Positions 1-8,572 are shown, numbered from the stretch's first letter. The stretch is 64,000 bases of DNA from Pseudomonas sp. BMS12 (GCF_001592875.1 NZ_LSOF01000004.1:1-64000); one strand, 5' to 3'. Notes: generated by a model from the sequence alone, not told the origin. Program-made: numbers and translations.

Positions 1-79
1 CGCTGGTTGCTCATGGCACCTCCTGATGGACCTCATTATGAGGCTTGGAGATGTCTACGAAACCAGGGGCGATTCAACC

Positions 80-185
80 CGGAGCGAAGCGCAGGGCCGG
101 ATGCAGGGGCAAGACCTTTTGGTTCCTTTTGGGGGCCGGCCATCCGGGCGACTGCCAAAAGGAACCCGCCCAGCAGGGCGGAACA
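80..185. repeat. Hairpin-bearing intergenic repeat, variant-stem copy
   Basis: No gene is supported in positions 1-238. This stretch holds a 12-bp perfect inverted repeat, GGTTCCTTTTGG at 121-132 and CCAAAAGGAACC at 155-166, next to a small GC hairpin (CCGCCC, AGCA, GGGCGG). The same two-hairpin layout, with different stem letters, occurs at 59768-59986 and 61031-61255, so this looks like a diverged member of that family. Reading frames across it are not convincing proteins. Confidence 0.5.
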
Positions 186-238
186 GATGTATCAACAAAC
201 ACAAAAACGAGCAGCGGCACGAAAACCGCGGAACAAAA

Positions 239-1138
239 CTAAAGCGTACAAAGCCCCCCTGGCACCGCCATCACCCACTCCCTTATCGCCCTGATCGCCG
301 GCTCATCCCGCCGCCCCTCCGGATACACCAGAAAGAACGGCTTACCCTCCAGCTCCGGCCCGAACGGCTGCACCAGCCGCCCTTCCCTCAGCTCATCCTC
401 GATCAACTGCCGGCTCATCAACGCCACCCCCTGCGCGCCGATGGCCGCCGACACGGCGTGGGTCTCGTCGGAAAACACCAGCCCGGCACTGACATCCAGT
501 CCCGGCACCTGGGCCTGCTTCTGCCACAGCGCCCAGTCCAGCGGCGACGAAGCCACCGCCTGGTTGCGGAAGTGAATCAGCGAATGCCGCGGCAGATCGG
601 CCATATCCTGCAGGCCCAGCAACGGACTGCATGCCGGGATGAAGGTGTTGTCGAACAGCTTCTCCGCCACCAGCCCCGGCCAGCGGCCGTCGCCGTAGCG
701 GATGGCGATATCGGCGGTGACGCCATCCAGCGCCACCGGCTCGTGCGAGGCGTGGATGCGCAGGTCGATATCCGGATGGGCATCGCGCAACAGGCACACC
801 CAGGAAAGCAGCCAGCGCACCGCCACCGCCGGCGTGGTGCTGAGGGTGATGGCCTGGCGGCAAGGTTTGGCACTGAGGCGTTTGGCCGTGGCGCTGATGC
901 TGTCGAACGCGCTTTCCAGCACCTGCTGCAGCTCGCGCCCCTGGGCGGTCAGTTCGAGCTGGCGCGGCTTGCGCAGGAACAGCGCGACGCCGAGCGATTC
1001 CTCCAGCGCGCGAATCTGGTGACTGATCGCCGTGGCGGTCACCGAGAGTTCTTCCGCCGCCTGCTTGGCGCTCTCGTGGCGAGCGGCCGCCTCGAACGCA
1101 CGCAGGGCCGAGAGCGAGGGTAGCCAGCGCTGACTCAT
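239..1138 (-). CDS. LysR-family regulator (GcvA-like) divergent from azoR
   Basis: A 299-residue LysR-type regulator with an N-terminal winged helix-turn-helix (roughly residues 7-65; the segment ELSVTATAISHQIRALE is the recognition part) and a C-terminal substrate-binding domain. The family is cytoplasmic and DNA-binding, usually autoregulated, and controls a divergent gene. The ATG at 1138 is chosen because AGAGGA lies about 9 nt upstream and family members start just before the HTH; a longer frame upstream has no such support. It is divergent from the azoreductase gene across 119 bp, which makes azoR the probable target. The effector is unknown. Confidence 0.88.
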   Translation of the reverse strand: MSQRWLPSLSALRAFEAAARHESAKQAAEELSVTATAISHQIRALEESLGVALFLRKPRQLELTAQGRELQQVLESAFDSISATAKRLSAKPCRQAITLSTTPAVAVRWLLSWVCLLRDAHPDIDLRIHASHEPVALDGVTADIAIRYGDGRWPGLVAEKLFDNTFIPACSPLLGLQDMADLPRHSLIHFRNQAVASSPLDWALWQKQAQVPGLDVSAGLVFSDETHAVSAAIGAQGVALMSRQLIEDELREGRLVQPFGPELEGKPFFLVYPEGRRDEPAIRAIREWVMAVPGGLCTL

Positions 1139-1257
1139 GAATGAGTTCCTCTCAGGCATAGCGAAAAATAATGATCGTTTGTCGCCAATTTCGGTGGGCA
1201 ATAGCCTGAGTCTGCTGCGAAACACACCTGAGTACAACTTCAAGCAGGAGACTCAAC

Positions 1258-1959
1258 ATGTCACACCTACTGCACCTCGATGCCAGCGCCCGCCCCGGCC
1301 TCGCCGGGCAGGATCTGCACGGCTCGCACAGCCGCAACCTGAGCCAGCGCTTCGTCAGCCAGTGGCTGGCCCGCCGCGCGCAGGACAACGTCACCTACCG
1401 CGACATCGGCCAGAACCCGCCATCGTTTATCGACCATGACTGGATCGCCGCCGCCTTCACCCCGGAGCCGCAGCGCGAGCAGTGGATGCGCGACACCCTG
1501 GCGGAAAGCGACCTGCTTGTGGACGAACTGCTGGCCGCCGACGTGCTGGTGATCGGCACGCCGCTGTACAACTTCGGCATGCCGGCCGCACTCAAGGCCT
1601 GGGTCGACCAGATCGTGCGCGCTGGCCGCACGGTGGATATCGACACCAGCAATCCGCTCGATCCCTATGTTGCGAAACTGGCCGACCGCCCACGCCACCT
1701 GGTCATCCTCAGCGCCCGCGGTGGCATCGGCTTTGGCCCCGGTGGCGAGATGGCGCACATGAACCACCTGGAGCCGAACCTGATCACCGCCCTCGACTTC
1801 ATCGGCATCACCCGCGTGCACCAGATCGCCATCGAGGGCCAGGAATTCGGCGGTGAACTGCTGGCCGCCTCGGTCGAGCAGGCCCTGCACAAGGTCGATG
1901 CGCTGGTGGTGGAGTTGCAGCAGGCGCTGCAGACAGAACGCACGCCAGAGCCGGCCTGA
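1258..1959 (+). CDS. azoR: FMN-dependent NADH:quinone oxidoreductase / azoreductase
   Basis: A 233-residue flavodoxin-fold protein of the AzoR family, which reduces quinones and azo compounds with NAD(P)H and FMN in the cytoplasm. The opening MSHLLHLDASARP, the motif PLYNFGMPAALKAWVDQIVR and the later GGIGFGPGGEMAHMNH segment are typical. It is somewhat longer than the usual ~200 residues, with an extra stretch after the first strand and a longer C-terminus. It is transcribed divergently from a LysR regulator, the usual arrangement for pseudomonad azoreductases and a hint of induction by quinones or electrophiles. Confidence 0.88.
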   Translation: MSHLLHLDASARPGLAGQDLHGSHSRNLSQRFVSQWLARRAQDNVTYRDIGQNPPSFIDHDWIAAAFTPEPQREQWMRDTLAESDLLVDELLAADVLVIGTPLYNFGMPAALKAWVDQIVRAGRTVDIDTSNPLDPYVAKLADRPRHLVILSARGGIGFGPGGEMAHMNHLEPNLITALDFIGITRVHQIAIEGQEFGGELLAASVEQALHKVDALVVELQQALQTERTPEPA

Positions 1960-1962
1960 ACT

Positions 1963-2110
1963 TGTAGGAGGCGCGGCCATCCGCCTTGGCCGCGACACAG
2001 GCAGAACCGAAGTTGCAGTGGTCGCGGCCAGTGCCCCTCCTACGAGAAGCAAGAGCAGCAGGGTGTCAGTTCAGGCTGTGTGGGAGCGGCTTTAGCCGCG
2101 ATGCGGGGGC
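1963..2110. repeat. REP sequences, inverted pair plus a third unit
   Basis: The 422-bp gap after azoR is filled with repeats. A unit TGTAGGAGG...GGCCGCGACA is followed by its inverted relative (GTCGCGGCC...CCTCCTAC, near 2018-2043), and then by GTGGGAGCGGCTTTAGCCGC with its hairpin. These match the imperfect-palindrome REP type common between pseudomonad genes. Positions 2063-2104 are identical to 3784-3825. Confidence 0.8.
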
Positions 2111-2184
2111 TACGCCGCCCACACCCACAGCGCCGCTACGAGAGCATCGCGATCGGCCGTCTGCCCCATCGATACTAGCTCAGC

Positions 2185-2240
2185 ACCACGCCTCGAGCCC
2201 CCTACGCAGCACCTTTGCCCGGATTTCTGACGGGGGCTCA
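2185..2240. repeat. Degraded fragment of the long intergenic repeat family
   Basis: The words CCCCTACGCAGCACC and TGACGGGGG match the distal part of the repeats at 59768-59986 and 61031-61255 (CCCCTACGCAACACC ... TGACGGGG). The hairpin half is absent, so this is a truncated copy. No gene is seen in this gap. Confidence 0.5.
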
Positions 2241-2381
2241 GACTCCGAGTTGCCTGCCAGCCTGATCATTCCCACACCCGCGTTTGAATGATCAGGAAAC
2301 ACACCTTCCCTTACCGCTCACAATCGCTAAAATGTCGCCCGCCCAACAGTGGCACATCGCCTCCATGAACAAGGACGCTCA

Positions 2382-2993
2382 ATGAAAACCCTGCATTATG
2401 CTGTAGCAGCCCTACTCAGCCTGAGCCTTACAGGCTGCGTCTCCTTCAATCCCGCCGGCCCCATCAGCGAACCGGCACAGAAAGCCAGCACACCTCGCCA
2501 ACAAGCCGTGATGGTCGATGACGTGGTGGTCTCGGACAGCAGCATCAACGCCGAAGTCCGCAAGAATCTGGGCAGCCAGTTCACCGCCCAGCTGAACAAG
2601 CGCATTGAGCGCGGCGAGTACTTCCGTGAAGTGATCAGCTTTCCAGCCACGCTCGGCGAGCAGGATGCCCTGCTCAAGCTGGAGTTCAGCTCGCTGAAAG
2701 GCAAGCGCACCCCTCATCCAGGCTATTTTCCCGGCGCCATCCTGACCCTGACCGGCTGGATCTGGTTCAACGGTCCTATCTATGTCGACAAGTACGACCT
2801 TACAGGCACGCTGACCTTCGAGGACGCGCAGGGCAAGAACCTCGCCAGCAGCCAGAAGACGCTGCACCTGGAACAGAACACCGGCCTGTGGGATGACGAC
2901 TATTTCAATATCTCCCTCGGCGCCACCCAGCTCAACGAGCTGGTCGAACAACTGCTGCAGGATAGCCTCCAGCAACTGGCCAAAAAGCCCTAA
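2382..2993 (+). CDS. Putative lipoprotein, first of a tandem paralogous pair
   Basis: A 203-residue exported protein of unknown function. The N-terminus has a lipoprotein signal peptide with lipobox LTGC (Cys near residue 20), so it is probably lipid-anchored in the envelope. A hydrophobic stretch (PGAILTLTGWIWFNG) lies mid-protein. It starts at the ATG of MKTLHYAV; an upstream in-frame start would spoil the signal peptide. It is followed after 11 nt by a second lipoprotein of the same length and layout, so the two are probably co-transcribed and may act together. The pair is bracketed by near-identical REP sequences. No domain family was recognised. Confidence 0.75.
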   Translation: MKTLHYAVAALLSLSLTGCVSFNPAGPISEPAQKASTPRQQAVMVDDVVVSDSSINAEVRKNLGSQFTAQLNKRIERGEYFREVISFPATLGEQDALLKLEFSSLKGKRTPHPGYFPGAILTLTGWIWFNGPIYVDKYDLTGTLTFEDAQGKNLASSQKTLHLEQNTGLWDDDYFNISLGATQLNELVEQLLQDSLQQLAKKP

Positions 2994-3004
2994 GGACACA
3001 CACC

Positions 3005-3592
3005 ATGAACCGGATTTTCTCCCTGCTGCTGGCCACCCTGCTGCTTAGCCTGACGGGCTGCGCCACTTACTCCCACGATGATCTGAGCCCCATCACACAA
3101 TGGCCACCGGCTGCCACCAGCAGCGACAAACCCAGCCTCTACCTTAAGGTAGAGGGCCAGTACCTGTTCAACGGTAACGCCGCCGGCGCAGGTTTCAATC
3201 AGGCCAAGCTGGCAGAGCTGGTACTCAAGGAATATCAGGGCAGCGAGCAGTTCGAGAGCGTCACCCTCGATCAGCAAACCTCCGATATCTACGCGTCCGT
3301 ACAGGTCACCAACCATGAGCGCGGAAGCATGGCCAGTGCCTTCATCACCGGCTTCACCCTGTTCCTCATCCCCGGCAAGTACGACAACACGCTGACAATG
3401 GAAACTGTGTTCAAGGACGGCCAGGGCAAGGTACTGGGCCGTGTCGAGAAGCATGAAACCATGACCACCTGGATGCAGCTGCTGCTGATCTTCGCGCTAC
3501 CCTTCAACGAATCCGCAGACAATGTGCTGACACATCTGGCGCAGAGCAGCCTGGAAGACGCCGTGCAACAAGGGCTGCTGGTCACTAAATAA
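3005..3592 (+). CDS. Putative lipoprotein, second of a tandem paralogous pair
   Basis: A 195-residue exported protein with lipobox LTGC after the signal peptide MNRIFSLLLATLLLSLTG. Like its upstream neighbour it has a mid-protein hydrophobic segment (AFITGFTLFLIPGKYDN), a following segment on processing or mixing of the product (METVFKDGQGKVLG), and a C-terminal helix ending in a Gln/Leu-rich tail. This matching order suggests an old tandem duplication, although sequence identity is modest. Only 11 nt separate the genes, so an operon is likely. The function is not known. Confidence 0.75.
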   Translation: MNRIFSLLLATLLLSLTGCATYSHDDLSPITQWPPAATSSDKPSLYLKVEGQYLFNGNAAGAGFNQAKLAELVLKEYQGSEQFESVTLDQQTSDIYASVQVTNHERGSMASAFITGFTLFLIPGKYDNTLTMETVFKDGQGKVLGRVEKHETMTTWMQLLLIFALPFNESADNVLTHLAQSSLEDAVQQGLLVTK

Positions 3593-3737
3593 GCCTGCAA
3601 AGCCGACTGAGAAAGGGGCCGAGACAAGGCAGCAGATTTATTTCCCAGGCCACTGGGTTAAACAAGCCGGTCAAGCCCCCTCTCACGGGAGCCCTCTGCC
3701 GCTGCATGTGGATCCTCGCCTGGCACCAGTGGCATCT

Positions 3738-3830
3738 TCCGTAAAAGGGGTCACGGCCAAGGCCCCTCCCACAGAGCGACAGAGTGTCAGTTCAGGCTGT
3801 GTGGGAGCGGCTTTAGCCGCGATGCCGGCG
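3738..3830. repeat. REP sequence pair
   Basis: An inverted unit (TCACGGCCAAGGCCCCTCCCAC) is followed by the forward unit GTGGGAGCGGCTTTAGCCGC. The 42 bp from 3784 to 3825 are identical to 2063-2104, which brackets the lipoprotein pair with matching repeat copies. Confidence 0.8.
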
Positions 3831-3863
3831 GCATCGCAGTTGTCCGGCCTCGACAGCCCCGCC

Positions 3864-4607
3864 CTACAGCTTCACGCAAGCAAACAGGGCGTTCCCGGAA
3901 GCCCCGTCCCAGGGCAGGAGCTTCTCGTAGTCGTGCTCCAGCACATGCACTTCGAAGTAAGGGCGCAGGAGTTCCTGCAACTCGGCGAAGCCCACGGCCA
4001 CCATGGGGTGTTCGTCGTGCCAGACCTGGGTTTGCCCCGCCGTCGTCCTGGCGATGTTGAGTTTCAGTGACTGCCGCTCGCCGGCGCCGCCGTAGTGCCA
4101 GCCGGAGCTGAAGCGGAACTGGCTGCCATCGTGCTGGGCGCTATGACTGACAGAGAGCGCGTTATCGATCTTGTGCTTGTCGACCGCGTTGAAGCAGAAC
4201 ACGCCACCCACGCTGAGCGCAGCATGCACGCTGGCGATGCAGGCCTGCAGGCGCTCGATGCTGGCGCTGTAGTGGATGGAGTAGAGGAAGCAGGTGATCA
4301 GATCCTGCGGTTCGTCCACGTTGAACGCGCACATGTCCTGCAGGGAAAAACGCGCCTGCGGGCAGCGCAGGGCCGCGCGGTCCAGCATGGGCTGGTTGAT
4401 GTCGAGCCCGCCGCTCTGGTAGCCGGCATCGAGGAAGTGGCGCACATGCGGCCCGGTGCCGCACGCCAGGTCGAGGTGGCGGCTGCCGCCGTTGCCGAAC
4501 AGCTGCTGCAGGCGGTGGATGCAGTGGCTCTGCGCCTGGTAGTCGATATCGGCGCACATCAGGTCGTAGTAACCGGACAGGTCGGTGTAGAGGGCATTGG
4601 CGGACAT
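3864..4607 (-). CDS. Class I SAM-dependent methyltransferase
   Basis: A 247-residue methyltransferase. Motif I is HLDLACGTGPHVRHFL (about residues 42-57), followed by the acidic end of strand 2 (GLDINQPML) and motif III/IV residues LITCFLYSIHY, so the Rossmann-like SAM site is intact. The C-terminal half is a lid that probably sets substrate specificity. Its substrate cannot be told from sequence. It stands alone, convergent with the lipoprotein pair and divergent from a GNAT gene. Confidence 0.85.
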   Translation of the reverse strand: MSANALYTDLSGYYDLMCADIDYQAQSHCIHRLQQLFGNGGSRHLDLACGTGPHVRHFLDAGYQSGGLDINQPMLDRAALRCPQARFSLQDMCAFNVDEPQDLITCFLYSIHYSASIERLQACIASVHAALSVGGVFCFNAVDKHKIDNALSVSHSAQHDGSQFRFSSGWHYGGAGERQSLKLNIARTTAGQTQVWHDEHPMVAVGFAELQELLRPYFEVHVLEHDYEKLLPWDGASGNALFACVKL

Positions 4608-4789
4608 GGCGACCTGGCGGTTTCAACCGGCATTTTTGAGGTCGCGCATCATACAGGCCGGAGCGCTGGATGGCCTGAATTTATTGGCCTGCAGGCTGCA
4701 AGCCAGCAAGATTGGCAGTACCACTACCCGGGCGCCCGGGCGTTACAATGCCGCCGCCCCTGCCGGGCACACCCGGAGCCAGATTGCCG

Positions 4790-5470
4790 ATGTTCACCCT
4801 CGTCCACCTCGATACCCCTCCACCGGAAGCCCTGAAGAGCCAGGTGCTGCAGATGGTGGTGGACTACTTCAGCGACATCAGCCCGGCGCCACTGACGCCC
4901 AGCAACCCGCTCTACCAGCTGTACCAGTACGTGATCGGCTACGAGGTGCACCTGTACCTGCAGGCCATGGACAGCGCCGTGGCGAGCAGCGCGCGACTGA
5001 TTCTGGCCCTGGATGATGACGACCCGTCCCAGGTGCTGGGTTTTGCCCTGTACCTGCCGAGCCAGGACGATCCCGAGGCCTGCACCCTGGTCTACCTGGC
5101 CGTGCAGGCCAGCCGGCGCCGGCACGGCATTGCCCGCGCCATGCTGCAGCAGATGACCGCTCGCCGCCCGCATGCCGAGCTGGCCTGCGTGGCCAGCCAG
5201 GTGCCGATCTTCGAAGCGCTGGGCTTTCGCGTGCTCGCCGCGCGCGGGCCGCAGGTGCTGCTCAATACCCGCGACTACAGCTCCAACGGCCTGGTGGCGG
5301 TGCAGGACCTGGCACCGATCTTCCAGTCCAAGGACGTGCGGCAGATCCACACCTACCTGCTCAAGCAGAACGGCAGCAAGGCCATGAGCGACGCGGAGCG
5401 CAAGCGCGACTACCTGCTCGACCAGTTGGCCCGCCAGGCTCAGGCGCTGGTGGCTGAGCGGCTGACTTAG
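4790..5470 (+). CDS. GNAT-family N-acetyltransferase
   Basis: A 226-residue protein. The acetyl-CoA binding motif A is visible as VYLAVQASRRRHGIARAMLQQM, matching the V-x-x-x-x-R/Q-x-x-G-x-G/A pattern. The segment EALGFRVLAARGPQ is the typical end of the fold. An extra N-terminal helical stretch and a C-terminal basic tail (about 60 residues) lie outside the core. The ATG at 4790 has GGAG 11 nt upstream. The acceptor substrate is unknown. Confidence 0.78.
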   Translation: MFTLVHLDTPPPEALKSQVLQMVVDYFSDISPAPLTPSNPLYQLYQYVIGYEVHLYLQAMDSAVASSARLILALDDDDPSQVLGFALYLPSQDDPEACTLVYLAVQASRRRHGIARAMLQQMTARRPHAELACVASQVPIFEALGFRVLAARGPQVLLNTRDYSSNGLVAVQDLAPIFQSKDVRQIHTYLLKQNGSKAMSDAERKRDYLLDQLARQAQALVAERLT

Positions 5471-5684
5471 AGAAAGGCTGCGGAAAAAGCGGAGGCTTCC
5501 CCGTACCAAGGCTCCCGCCAGCGCGGGAGCGACGGTGAATGGTGTTTCCGGAGCGTGCAGCCCGCGGACATTTACGGGCGCGGATACAGCCACGTGCGGG
5601 CAGCAGCGCTACTGACTCGCTAACACAGGTGAACGCCTGGCAAGTCCCCCCATCAGCCCAGAAGCTGCGTGACCAGGCTCGTGT

Positions 5685-6284
5685 CTACAGATAAGGCCCG
5701 ATATTGCCCAGCGCCCGTTCGACGTATGCCTCCTTCTCCCCTACCGGTGCGACGTAGTGCAGCGCCTCGGCCGCCGCATCGCGCCCGACCAGACGCGCCA
5801 GGGCCCAGGCGGCGAGGTAGATGGAAGCCAGGCAGCCGCCGGCGGTCGCCAGGTTGCCGCGCGCAAAGAAAGGCTGCTCAAGCACCTCGATACCAGCCTC
5901 CTGCACCCAGGGTTTGCTGGTGAGGTCGGTGCACCCCGGAATATCGGCCAGCAATCCTGCCTTCGCCAGCAACAGGGTGCCGGAGCATTGGGCGCCGATC
6001 AGTTGCCGTGTGGGATCGAGCCGTGCCAGGGTCTGCATCACGGCGGTGTCCTGGGCAATCTCGCGGGTCTTGATGCCACTACCGACAAGCACCGCGTCGA
6101 AAGCCTCGATCTCGTCCAGCTCGGCCTGGCGGTACAGCTGTACGCCGTTCATCGAGGTGACCGTGGCGCTCGGCGCGGCCAGGGACACACGCCAGCCCGG
6201 TGCCTTGATGCGATTGAGGATGCCCAGGGCAATCAGCGAATCCAGTTCGTTGAAGCCGTCGAAGGTAAGGATGGCGATGTGCAT
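5685..6284 (-). CDS. DJ-1/PfpI family protein
   Basis: A 199-residue protein of the DJ-1/PfpI (class I glutamine amidotransferase-like) superfamily. The nucleophile-elbow cysteine is in GAQCSGTLLLAKAG (Cys about residue 99), and the N-terminal strand-turn MHIAILTFDGFNELDSL is characteristic. Members include chaperone-like deglycases, isonitrile hydratases and the N-terminal domains of GlxA regulators; there is no HTH domain here. The start at 6284 places Met directly before the first strand. The function beyond the family is unknown. Confidence 0.82.
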   Translation of the reverse strand: MHIAILTFDGFNELDSLIALGILNRIKAPGWRVSLAAPSATVTSMNGVQLYRQAELDEIEAFDAVLVGSGIKTREIAQDTAVMQTLARLDPTRQLIGAQCSGTLLLAKAGLLADIPGCTDLTSKPWVQEAGIEVLEQPFFARGNLATAGGCLASIYLAAWALARLVGRDAAAEALHYVAPVGEKEAYVERALGNIGPYL

Positions 6285-6511
6285 GGCAGCCCCGGCGCGA
6301 TGAAGTCCGTGAATTCTCCGGCTGAGCACGCCCGAACAATAGACACAGTGGCGCATGGCAATAGCGGAACAGAAGCCGGGCCGCACTCACTCGACCTACG
6401 GCGCTCTGCGGGAATAGACGCGGCGTCACTGGCGACCGATCATCCAGAAAAGCCCACTCACCCTCAGCCGGCGTATGGTGGAAAGAGCAGCCTGTTTAGG
6501 GAGGATTGCTC

Positions 6512-6877
6512 ATGTTCCAGGTAACGCGAAATGGCGAGAACCGCCTCGATGTGGATTTCGCCGGCAAGCTCGACAGCCAGGCCATGCACAGCGCGCTCGA
6601 CGAGCTGAGCCTGAAGGCGGAAGGCATCGAGCACGGCCGCATGCTCTATCGCATCGGCGAATTCCAGATGCCGACCCTTGGCGCCATCGGCGTGGAGATG
6701 TCGCGCCTGCCACAGATGTTCCGCTTCGTCCGGCGTTTCGAGCGCATGGCCGTGGTGGCCGACAAGCAGTGGCTGCGTACTGCCAGCCAGATCGAGGGCG
6801 CGCTGATTCCGGGCCTGACGGTCAAGGCCTTCGAGCAGGGCCAGGAGGCCAGCGCCGAGGCCTGGCTGCAAGGCTGA
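6512..6877 (+). CDS. SpoIIAA-like (STAS-fold) protein
   Basis: A 121-residue protein resembling the SpoIIAA-like family: an opening strand (MFQVTRNGENRLDVDFAGKLD), a helix-strand core with GRMLYRIGEFQMPTLGAIGVEM, and a late FERMAVVADKQWLRTASQIE helix. Such proteins are small, soluble and of poorly defined role, often called STAS/SEC14-like. The ATG at 6512 is preceded by a good GGAGGA site 6 nt away, better than the in-frame TTG two codons upstream. Confidence 0.72.
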   Translation: MFQVTRNGENRLDVDFAGKLDSQAMHSALDELSLKAEGIEHGRMLYRIGEFQMPTLGAIGVEMSRLPQMFRFVRRFERMAVVADKQWLRTASQIEGALIPGLTVKAFEQGQEASAEAWLQG

Positions 6878-6952
6878 CCTGGCGCTGACCGAGCACCGGC
6901 ACGCGCCGGGCTAGACTCCCACGAGCGATAACGCCCCGAAGGAAACCTGCCC

Positions 6953-7399
6953 ATGCGCGCAAGCCGCCTGTTGCTGCCAATCCTGCTCGGTGCCTGGCTG
7001 ACCGGCTGTTCCGGCAGCGACGGCGCTGGCGACAGTATTGAGGTCAAGCTCACGGCGACGCCCCGCAATGCCGGCAGGCTCGGCCAGGCGACGCTGTCGC
7101 CACGCGGCGAGCGCACCGAGCTGTCGGCCTTCATCAGCGGCGTGCCGCTGGGCATGACCCAGCCCGTGCGCCTGTATGCCTACGTGTACGCCGGCAGCTG
7201 CGCGAAGCCTGGTGCGCAGCCGGCCTACGAGTTGAACAACACGGTGCTGACCTCTCGCCTCGGCCCGGTCGACGGCTGGCGTTTGTCGCGCAGCGCCCAG
7301 GTGCCGCTGGCGACGCTGCGCGCCACGCCGTATGCCCTGGTGCTGCGCACGGCGCCTGCGGATGGCGGCTACGACATCTTCTGCGGCGATATTCACTGA
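6953..7399 (+). CDS. Small putative lipoprotein
   Basis: A 148-residue exported protein with signal peptide and lipobox LTGC (Cys about residue 19). The mature part is mostly beta-type with two further cysteines (GSCAKPG and the C-terminal DIFCGDIH) that could pair in the periplasm. An AAGGA site precedes the start. It ends 6 bp from the 3' end of the convergent membrane-protein gene. No family was recognised with certainty. Confidence 0.7.
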   Translation: MRASRLLLPILLGAWLTGCSGSDGAGDSIEVKLTATPRNAGRLGQATLSPRGERTELSAFISGVPLGMTQPVRLYAYVYAGSCAKPGAQPAYELNNTVLTSRLGPVDGWRLSRSAQVPLATLRATPYALVLRTAPADGGYDIFCGDIH

Positions 7400-7405
7400 G
7401 CGCAC

Positions 7406-7906
7406 TCATGCCGCGCAGCCCCACCCGCCTACCGCCAGCGCGACCAGATACAGACCGGCACCGAACACCAGATGGCTGAGCAGACTGCGCCGCCGCGCCA
7501 CCCAGGGTGCGGGCGTGCGCGCGGCGGCGATGCCCATGCCGAAGGCCGGTTGCATCAGCAGCAGCGGCGCCGCGACGGTCGCCGCACCGAAGGCCAGGGC
7601 CGCCAGAGGCGCCGGGGCACACAGCCACTGCGGCCCGACGAGCACGAGGAACAGGCCGGCGAAGAGTACGCCGGTCAGGTAATGGAAACCCCAGCCCAGC
7701 AGCCGCTCGCCGCGCACGCCCGGCGCCTTGCCGATCGCCGCGTGGCGGAACTGACCATGGCGCATATGCCCGAGCCAGCGCCCGACCAGGGCATAGTCCA
7801 GCGCTGGGGTGGCGAACAGGCGCTTGCGCAGCAGGGCCCAGAGGTCCAGCAGCAGGGTTGCGCCCACACCGAGCAGGAGGGTTTGCAGAAGCATCTCGAC
7901 TGTCAT
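7406..7906 (-). CDS. DUF2938-type inner-membrane protein
   Basis: A 166-residue membrane protein with four predicted hydrophobic segments: MLLQTLLLGVGATLLLDLW, a LTGVLFAGLFLVLVG stretch, a central LAALAFGAATVAAPLLLM stretch and a C-terminal SHLVFGAGLYLVALAVGG stretch. It resembles the DUF2938 family. The function is unknown. The gene is divergent from a MerR regulator, with a perfect operator-like palindrome in the intergenic space, so it is the likely target of that regulator. AAGGAGA lies upstream of its ATG. Confidence 0.75.
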   Translation of the reverse strand: MTVEMLLQTLLLGVGATLLLDLWALLRKRLFATPALDYALVGRWLGHMRHGQFRHAAIGKAPGVRGERLLGWGFHYLTGVLFAGLFLVLVGPQWLCAPAPLAALAFGAATVAAPLLLMQPAFGMGIAAARTPAPWVARRRSLLSHLVFGAGLYLVALAVGGWGCAA

Positions 7907-7955
7907 GGCTATCTCCTTCTAATCTGCCTGAAAGGCCTTGCTGAACAGCCTGCCA

Positions 7956-7973
7956 GTTCAAGTCGACTTGAGG
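7956..7973. promoter_or_regulatory. SoxR/MerR-type operator palindrome
   Basis: TCAAGTCGACTTGA at 7958-7971 is a perfect 14-bp palindrome. Read on the minus strand it follows TTGACC, giving the layout TTGACCTCAAGT...ACTTGA that resembles SoxR-type operators, which sit between -35 and -10 of the target gene. It lies just upstream of the MerR gene and about 50-65 bp before the divergent DUF2938 gene. Confidence 0.65.
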
Positions 7974-7979
7974 TCAAGC

Positions 7980-8408
7980 ATGAAAGAGATGGATATCGGA
8001 CAAGTGGCGCGCTGGTCCGGCCTGCCCGCCTCGACGCTGCGCTATTACGAGGAAAAGGGCCTGATCCGCTCCATCGGCCGCAACGGCCTGCGGCGGGTCT
8101 TCAACGAGACGGTATTGCAGCGCCTGGCGCTGATCGCCCTGGGCCGCAGTGCCGGCTTCAACCTGGAGGACATCGCCGGAATGCTCGGCAACGACGGCAC
8201 GCCGGCCATCGACCGCGAGCGTCTGCGCCAGCGCGCCGACGAGGTGGACCGGCGCATCCGCCAGCTCAGCTCGATCCGCGACGGCTTGCGCCACGCGGCC
8301 GACTGTCCGGAGGAAAACCACCTGCAATGCGCCAAGTTCCAACGCCTGATGGGGCTGGCGAGCAAGGCATCCGGCAAGCACAGAGCCCGCACGCCGCCGG
8401 CAGACTAA
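7980..8408 (+). CDS. MerR-family transcriptional regulator
   Basis: A 142-residue MerR regulator. The N-terminal winged HTH is clear (MDIGQVARWSGLPASTLRYYEEKGLI), followed by a dimerisation helix (about residues 75-110) and a short C-terminal part with two cysteines (DCPEENHLQCAKF) that could bind a metal or sense redox state. It lacks the four-cysteine iron-sulfur motif of true SoxR. The start may be the ATG at 7980 or at 7989. Only 8 bp separate the start from the operator palindrome, suggesting tight autoregulation. Confidence 0.85.
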   Translation: MKEMDIGQVARWSGLPASTLRYYEEKGLIRSIGRNGLRRVFNETVLQRLALIALGRSAGFNLEDIAGMLGNDGTPAIDRERLRQRADEVDRRIRQLSSIRDGLRHAADCPEENHLQCAKFQRLMGLASKASGKHRARTPPAD

Positions 8409-8572
8409 AGAGCAGCGACCAGGCTGCGCGCCCCAAGGAAGACAGAATGCAGGCGATTGCCGGTCAGCTCGCCCCATGAGCGCGCAACACCCTGGCAGGC
8501 GCGCGCGGACAGCAGGCGCGGTGAAACCTGCTATAGAGTTTCCCGGACTCAACCCACATGGAGCAGATGGCA

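Noticed and set aside
26..1123. A 365-residue frame on the plus strand over the LysR gene
   Set aside because: Antisense to a clear LysR regulator; its composition (Arg/His/Gln-rich) is typical of the complement of GC-rich coding DNA and it has no domain.
5509..5545. GCTCCCGC / GCGGGAGC hairpin after the GNAT gene
   Set aside because: A stem is present, but no T-run follows, so I did not call it a terminator.
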